Source: Novosphingobium sp. | GTDB lineage: Bacteria; Pseudomonadota; Alphaproteobacteria; Sphingomonadales; Sphingomonadaceae | Length of the DNA stretch: 11,087 bases | Reading direction: 5' to 3' | Assembly: GCA_009885425.1 (NCBI GenBank) | Contig: VFKS01000362.1 | Location: 1-11,087 of the forward strand | In this document: positions 8,238-11,087 of the stretch, in pieces | Layout: the number at the start of each line of letters is the position of its first letter | How positions within the stretch are numbered: the stretch's first letter is position 1 | Program-made: the position numbers and the translations under genes | Notes under the pieces: generated by a model | Told to the model about the DNA's origin: nothing | What the model saw: only the letters and a program-made list of their open reading frames with translations | The model's database searches: none

Positions 8238-9311
8238 ATGAACGCGATTCCATCGCATCCTGAAGCCGTCCGGCCCGATTGGCTGACCGCGCAATTGCGC
8301 GCTTCGGGCGTCTTAACAGATGGCGCCATTACGGCGATTCGGTGGGAGGCGATCGGAACCGGTCAGGTCGGGGATTCGGCGCGGTTTCATCTTAGCTATA
8401 ACCGGCCAGGCGCGGGTCCGGCGACGGTGGCTGGGAAATTTCCGGCGGCCGACGAAACCAGCCGCGGCACCGCCGGGGCGTTCAGGCTCTATGCCAAGGA
8501 AGTCGGCTTCTACCGGGAAATTGCGCCACATTTGGGCGTACGGGTACCGCAGGTTCTGGCTGCCGAAATTGCTCCAGACAATGTCGATTTTGTCCTGATC
8601 TTCGAGGATCTGGGCCCGGCTCGTGGCGGCAATCAATTATCCGGCTGCTCAGTTGCCGATGCCCGCGCCGGGATCCGCCAAGCCGCTGCCATCCACGCGC
8701 CAAGTTGGAACAATCCGGCCCTGATCGATCTGGATTGGCTGGCACCGCTGCCGGGCCAGGTCGATCAGATCAAGGCGCTGTATGGGCAAGCCCAGATCAT
8801 CTTCCAGGAACGTTACAAGGACCTGCTTGAGCCTGAATTCATGGCGCTATGTGGGGCGCTGAACGAAGCGCGCGGCGATTGGTTTGGGCATGACGGCGGC
8901 TTTCGCAGCATCATTCACGGGGATTTCCGGCTCGACAACCTGCTGTTCGATATCAAGGACGGTGCGGAGCAGATCGCGGTGCTGGACTGGCAGACGGTGG
9001 CGGCGGGCAATCCGCTAACCGATATCGGCTATTTCATGGGCACCGGGATCGGCGATACGCTGCGCCGCTCCTGCGAAGACGAACTGCTCGATCTCTATTG
9101 CACTGAAATGACCGCGCGCGGGGTGGGGTTGTCGCGCGATGCGATCTGGGATGACTACGTCCTTGGCGCGCTCAGCGGAGTTTCAACCGCCGTGTTCAGC
9201 GCAGCATTTGTCGAACGCACCGATCGCGGTGACGCAAACTTCCTGTCGATGGCGCGCGGCGGTTGCGCTTTGGCTTTGGCGCACGGCAGCATGGAAAAAT
9301 TGAAAGGCTAA
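8238..9311 (+). CDS. Aminoglycoside phosphotransferase / CHK-kinase-like (EcKL-type) small-molecule kinase
   Basis: 357 aa, soluble. It has the protein-kinase-like APH fold: a glycine-rich nucleotide loop (IGTGQVGDSARF, about 39-50), the ATP lysine K67 (VAGKFPA), a KEVGFYREIAP helix with E88, and hinge VLIFEDLG. The catalytic-loop motif HGDFRLDNLLF starts at H227 (catalytic base D229, N234), and LDWQ follows with metal ligand D250. The FYxEIAP and FEDL pattern fits the CHK/ecdysteroid-kinase-like branch more than true aminoglycoside resistance enzymes, so phosphorylation of a hydroxyl on a small organic, perhaps lipid-like, molecule is more likely than drug resistance. The substrate is unknown. 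ATG at 8238, with GGAG close upstream at short spacing. It is followed after 61 nt by the CrtC/AttH-like gene in the same direction, with a dispersed-repeat half copy between. Confidence 0.88.
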   Translation: MNAIPSHPEAVRPDWLTAQLRASGVLTDGAITAIRWEAIGTGQVGDSARFHLSYNRPGAGPATVAGKFPAADETSRGTAGAFRLYAKEVGFYREIAPHLGVRVPQVLAAEIAPDNVDFVLIFEDLGPARGGNQLSGCSVADARAGIRQAAAIHAPSWNNPALIDLDWLAPLPGQVDQIKALYGQAQIIFQERYKDLLEPEFMALCGALNEARGDWFGHDGGFRSIIHGDFRLDNLLFDIKDGAEQIAVLDWQTVAAGNPLTDIGYFMGTGIGDTLRRSCEDELLDLYCTEMTARGVGLSRDAIWDDYVLGALSGVSTAVFSAAFVERTDRGDANFLSMARGGCALALAHGSMEKLKG

Positions 9312-9337
9312 GGCAGATGGTTCTTACGCGAGGCGCT

Positions 9338-9362
9338 CTTCGACAAGCTCAGGACAATCGGG
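9338..9362 (+). repeat. Solitary half copy of the CTTCGACA(A/G)GCTCAG dispersed repeat
   Basis: CTTCGACAAGCTCAGGACAATCGGG shares CTTCGACA, GCTCAG and CGG at the same spacing with the arms of the inverted repeat at 2884-2958 (about 18 of 24 positions). No second arm is present nearby, so it cannot form the long hairpin. It lies 26 nt after the kinase stop, and its last bases overlap the start of the GGGAG ribosome site (9360-9364) of the next gene. Confidence 0.7.
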
Positions 9363-9372
9363 AGTATGGATT

Positions 9373-10455
9373 ATGCTGACCAAAGGCGACGATTATCCGC
9401 TCCACCAGACGCCTGAGCCGGTGGCCTATGCCGGGACCGACCGCAATTTCTATGACCGTTATTTCTTCAATGGCTATGCCCCCGATGGCTCGGGCTTTTT
9501 CGCGGTGGCCTTTGGGATTTACCCGCACCTAAACATCGCCGACGCGCACTTCTCGGCGATCCGTGATGGGGTCCAATACAACCTCCACGCCAGTCGCGAG
9601 CTGGGGATGGAGCGGATGGATCTGCAAGTCGGGCCGATTCGGATCGAGATCATCGAGCCGCTGCAAAAGCTGCGGGTGACGGTTGATGGCGAAGGGTTGA
9701 AGGCCGATCTGACCTTCACCGGCCGCGCCTTTCCCATCGAAGAGCCGCGCTTCATCCACCGGATCGGGCCGCGCACATTCATGGATTACACCCGGCTGAC
9801 CCAGAATGGGCACTACACCGGCTGGATCGAAGTCGACGGTGTGCGCGAGCCCTGCGCGCCGGGCACCGCCGGGACCCGCGACCGCAGCTGGGGGGTGCGC
9901 CCGGTCGGCACCCGCGATGAGCAGCCGCACGGCACCGGCGTGGTCCCCGGCTTCTTCTGGCAGTGGACCCCGCTCAACTTCGCCGATCGCAGCGTGTTCT
10001 TCCACGTCAATGCCGATGCCAAGGGCAACAAGTGGAACACCCGCGCGGTGATTGCGCCCGATGGCGCCACTGCGGCAGAACTGATCGATACCGAGGGCGA
10101 GATGGCCTCAACCCTCGTCACCGGAACCCGCTGGCCGGCCAAAGGCAGCCTGGTGATCGAAGCGCCGGATGGCGACGAGACGCTGACCTTCGAGCCGCTT
10201 GGCCGGTTCCAGATGCGCGGACTGGGCTATACCTCGCCCAAGTGGGGGCACGGGCTGTGGCACGGCGCGCTGGCGGTGGAGCGAGAGGATTTAGGCTTGC
10301 TTCAATGCGATCCGGGATCGATGGATAACTTCCACGTGCAAATGCCGTGCAAGGTTACCAGTGACAAGCACGGTGAAGGCTTCGGGGTGTTCGAGCAACT
10401 GATCCTGGGGCCCTATGCGCCGATGGGACTGAAGGAGTTCATGGACCTTGGCTGA
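9373..10455 (+). CDS. CrtC/AttH-like (DUF7064/7065-type), probable lipocalin-fold protein
   Basis: 360 aa, no signal peptide or membrane segment, so probably cytosolic. Rich in beta-strand patterns and aromatic residues. The most distinctive element is GTRDRSWGVRPVG (from G167), followed by PGFFWQWTPLNFADRSVFFH, then LGYTSPKWGHGLWHGAL near the C-terminus. An internal SWG-type motif of this kind, in a protein with two beta-barrel halves, is typical of the CrtC/AttH group (carotenoid 1,2-hydratase-like), many of which bind or hydrate lipophilic ligands. That assignment is from memory of motif style, and no catalytic function is established. ATG at 9373 is supported by GGGAG at 9360-9364, 8 nt upstream. 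Its stop (TGA 10453-10455) lies inside the start of the DUF1214 gene, linking the two translationally. Confidence 0.72.
   Translation: MLTKGDDYPLHQTPEPVAYAGTDRNFYDRYFFNGYAPDGSGFFAVAFGIYPHLNIADAHFSAIRDGVQYNLHASRELGMERMDLQVGPIRIEIIEPLQKLRVTVDGEGLKADLTFTGRAFPIEEPRFIHRIGPRTFMDYTRLTQNGHYTGWIEVDGVREPCAPGTAGTRDRSWGVRPVGTRDEQPHGTGVVPGFFWQWTPLNFADRSVFFHVNADAKGNKWNTRAVIAPDGATAAELIDTEGEMASTLVTGTRWPAKGSLVIEAPDGDETLTFEPLGRFQMRGLGYTSPKWGHGLWHGALAVEREDLGLLQCDPGSMDNFHVQMPCKVTSDKHGEGFGVFEQLILGPYAPMGLKEFMDLG
10432..10437 (+). promoter_or_regulatory. Ribosome binding site selecting a TTG start
   Basis: AAGGAG lies 10 nt upstream of TTG at 10448, inside the last codons of the preceding gene. It is what fixes the unusual TTG start for the DUF1214 protein, since no ATG or GTG in that frame sits at a suitable distance. 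Confidence 0.65.
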
Positions 10456-11044
10456 TCCACAAAAGATTTCGCGCTGGACATGGGCGGCGACCATTTCGGT
10501 TGGCCTGATTGTCGGCCTGCTCAGCGGCTGGTGGGCGATCACCCGCGGGATGGGCGGAGATAACTACAACGGCTGGCATGGCAGCAGCGTCACCGGATCG
10601 GCCGATGCCGGCCCTTGGCTGCGTGCGCGCGTGGCGATCAGCGGGCTGCTCGCGCTCAACAAGAGCCAGGCAGTCTACTTCACCCGCACGACCGACGATG
10701 CCGGCGCACCGCTGCGTGAAGAATGCAGTTACCGCGTCAACGGCGGCCCCCTGCCGGGGCAGTGGTGGTCGGTGACGGTCTATGCGGCCGACAATTACCT
10801 GCCACTCAATGACGACGATGCACTGTCGTTCGATGCAACCGAAGTCAGCCCCGACGCAAACGGGCAGTGGAGTGCAATCCTTGCGTCCGTTCGGCCCGAT
10901 GGCTCGCCCTGGGCCTCTACCCGCAACGCAGGCAGCTTCGACATTACCCTGCGGATCTACCAACCAAGTGCGCAAGCACAGGAGGACTTTGCCACGATCG
11001 CGATGCCCAAGGTCACTAAACTGAACTGTGGAGGCAAAGCATGA
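10448..11044 (+). CDS. DUF1214 domain-containing membrane-anchored protein
   Basis: 198 aa. One N-terminal membrane segment at about 10-32 (WTWAATISVGLIVGLLSGWW) after a short basic start suggests anchoring in the inner membrane with the domain outside the cytosol. The rest matches DUF1214: ARVAISGLLALNKSQAVYFT, then ECSYRVNGGPLPGQWWSVTVYAADNYLPLND, and a C-terminal SFDITLRIYQP strand. The biochemical role of the family is unknown; it often accompanies DUF1254, either fused or as a neighbouring gene. The start is TTG, chosen from the AAGGAG site; it overlaps the preceding gene by 8 nt, and its stop overlaps the next start (ATGA, 11041-11044). Both overlaps indicate co-translation with its neighbours. 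Confidence 0.85.
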   Translation: MADPQKISRWTWAATISVGLIVGLLSGWWAITRGMGGDNYNGWHGSSVTGSADAGPWLRARVAISGLLALNKSQAVYFTRTTDDAGAPLREECSYRVNGGPLPGQWWSVTVYAADNYLPLNDDDALSFDATEVSPDANGQWSAILASVRPDGSPWASTRNAGSFDITLRIYQPSAQAQEDFATIAMPKVTKLNCGGKA

Positions 11045-11087
11045 ACCGCCGCGCAAAACTGATCCTGGCGTTCCTCTCCGCTGCGGC
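11041..11087 (+). CDS. Start of next gene, 3'-truncated; possibly DUF1254 partner
   Basis: ATG at 11041 overlaps the DUF1214 stop and is preceded by GGAGG (11030-11034, 6-nt spacing). The visible 15 residues, MNRRAKLILAFLSAA, are a basic start followed by a hydrophobic stretch, as in a signal peptide or membrane anchor. DUF1214 genes are commonly followed by a DUF1254 gene of this kind, so that identity is inferred from context only; the sequence present is too short to prove it. Confidence 0.6.
   Translation, partial: MNRRAKLILAFLSAA

Noticed and set aside
7130..8263. 377-codon plus-strand frame over the transporter, running into the kinase start
   Set aside because: It is out of frame with the AbgT motifs, rich in Arg/Gly/Ala with no membrane pattern, and has no ribosome site; a composition shadow.
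8238..9311. Aminoglycoside resistance gene
   Set aside because: It has the APH fold and HGD motif, but the FYREIAP and FEDLG context fits CHK/EcKL-type kinases, and there is no resistance or mobile context.

Overview
The window is a chromosomal segment, probably from an alphaproteobacterium of the order Sphingomonadales (Sphingomonas, Novosphingobium or Erythrobacter type). The reasons are high GC with G/C-rich third positions, a carB-greA order, a DUF4170 gene, a DUF1214 gene whose neighbour looks like its usual DUF1254 partner, and CTTCGACA(A/G)GCTCAG repeats that I recall as frequent in sphingomonad genomes. No species can be named from sequence alone. I see no rRNA, tRNA, CRISPR, transposase, integrase or clear prophage gene.

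Layout. (a) 1-2863, plus strand: the C-terminal two thirds of carB (cut by the window edge), then greA. (b) 2864-2965: a large inverted repeat between convergent genes. (c) 2966-5067, minus strand: a small DUF4170 gene, preceded on that strand by a tight four-gene membrane-protein operon. Its order is DUF883-like protein, holin-fold YqjE-like protein, small single-pass protein, then a second DUF883-like protein. Both downstream junctions are GTGA stop/start overlaps. (d) 5068-5232: a divergent intergenic region. (e) 5233-8165, plus strand: enolase, then an AbgT-family transporter. (f) 8238-11087, plus strand: a CHK/APH-type small-molecule kinase, a CrtC/AttH-like (probably lipocalin-fold) protein, a membrane-anchored DUF1214 protein and the first codons of a further gene, probably DUF1254. 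The last two junctions overlap, so this is a co-translated set.

How the genes work together. carB (pyrimidine/arginine precursor), greA (transcript cleavage) and eno (glycolysis) are core genes with intact motifs. The minus-strand operon resembles E. coli yqjDE(K) in architecture: inner-membrane proteins with soluble amphipathic N-terminal parts. It is probably a stationary-phase or stress-related envelope module, which is inference. The 3' group has no assigned pathway. A kinase for a small hydroxylated substrate, a probable hydrophobic-ligand protein and a DUF1214/DUF1254 pair suggest handling of a lipid-like or terpenoid-like molecule, but nothing in the window identifies the substrate.

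The points most worth a second look are the four-gene membrane operon, the kinase/lipocalin-like/DUF1214 set, an Asn-to-Asp change at a presumed substrate-path position of the AbgT transporter, and the paired and solitary copies of the dispersed repeat.
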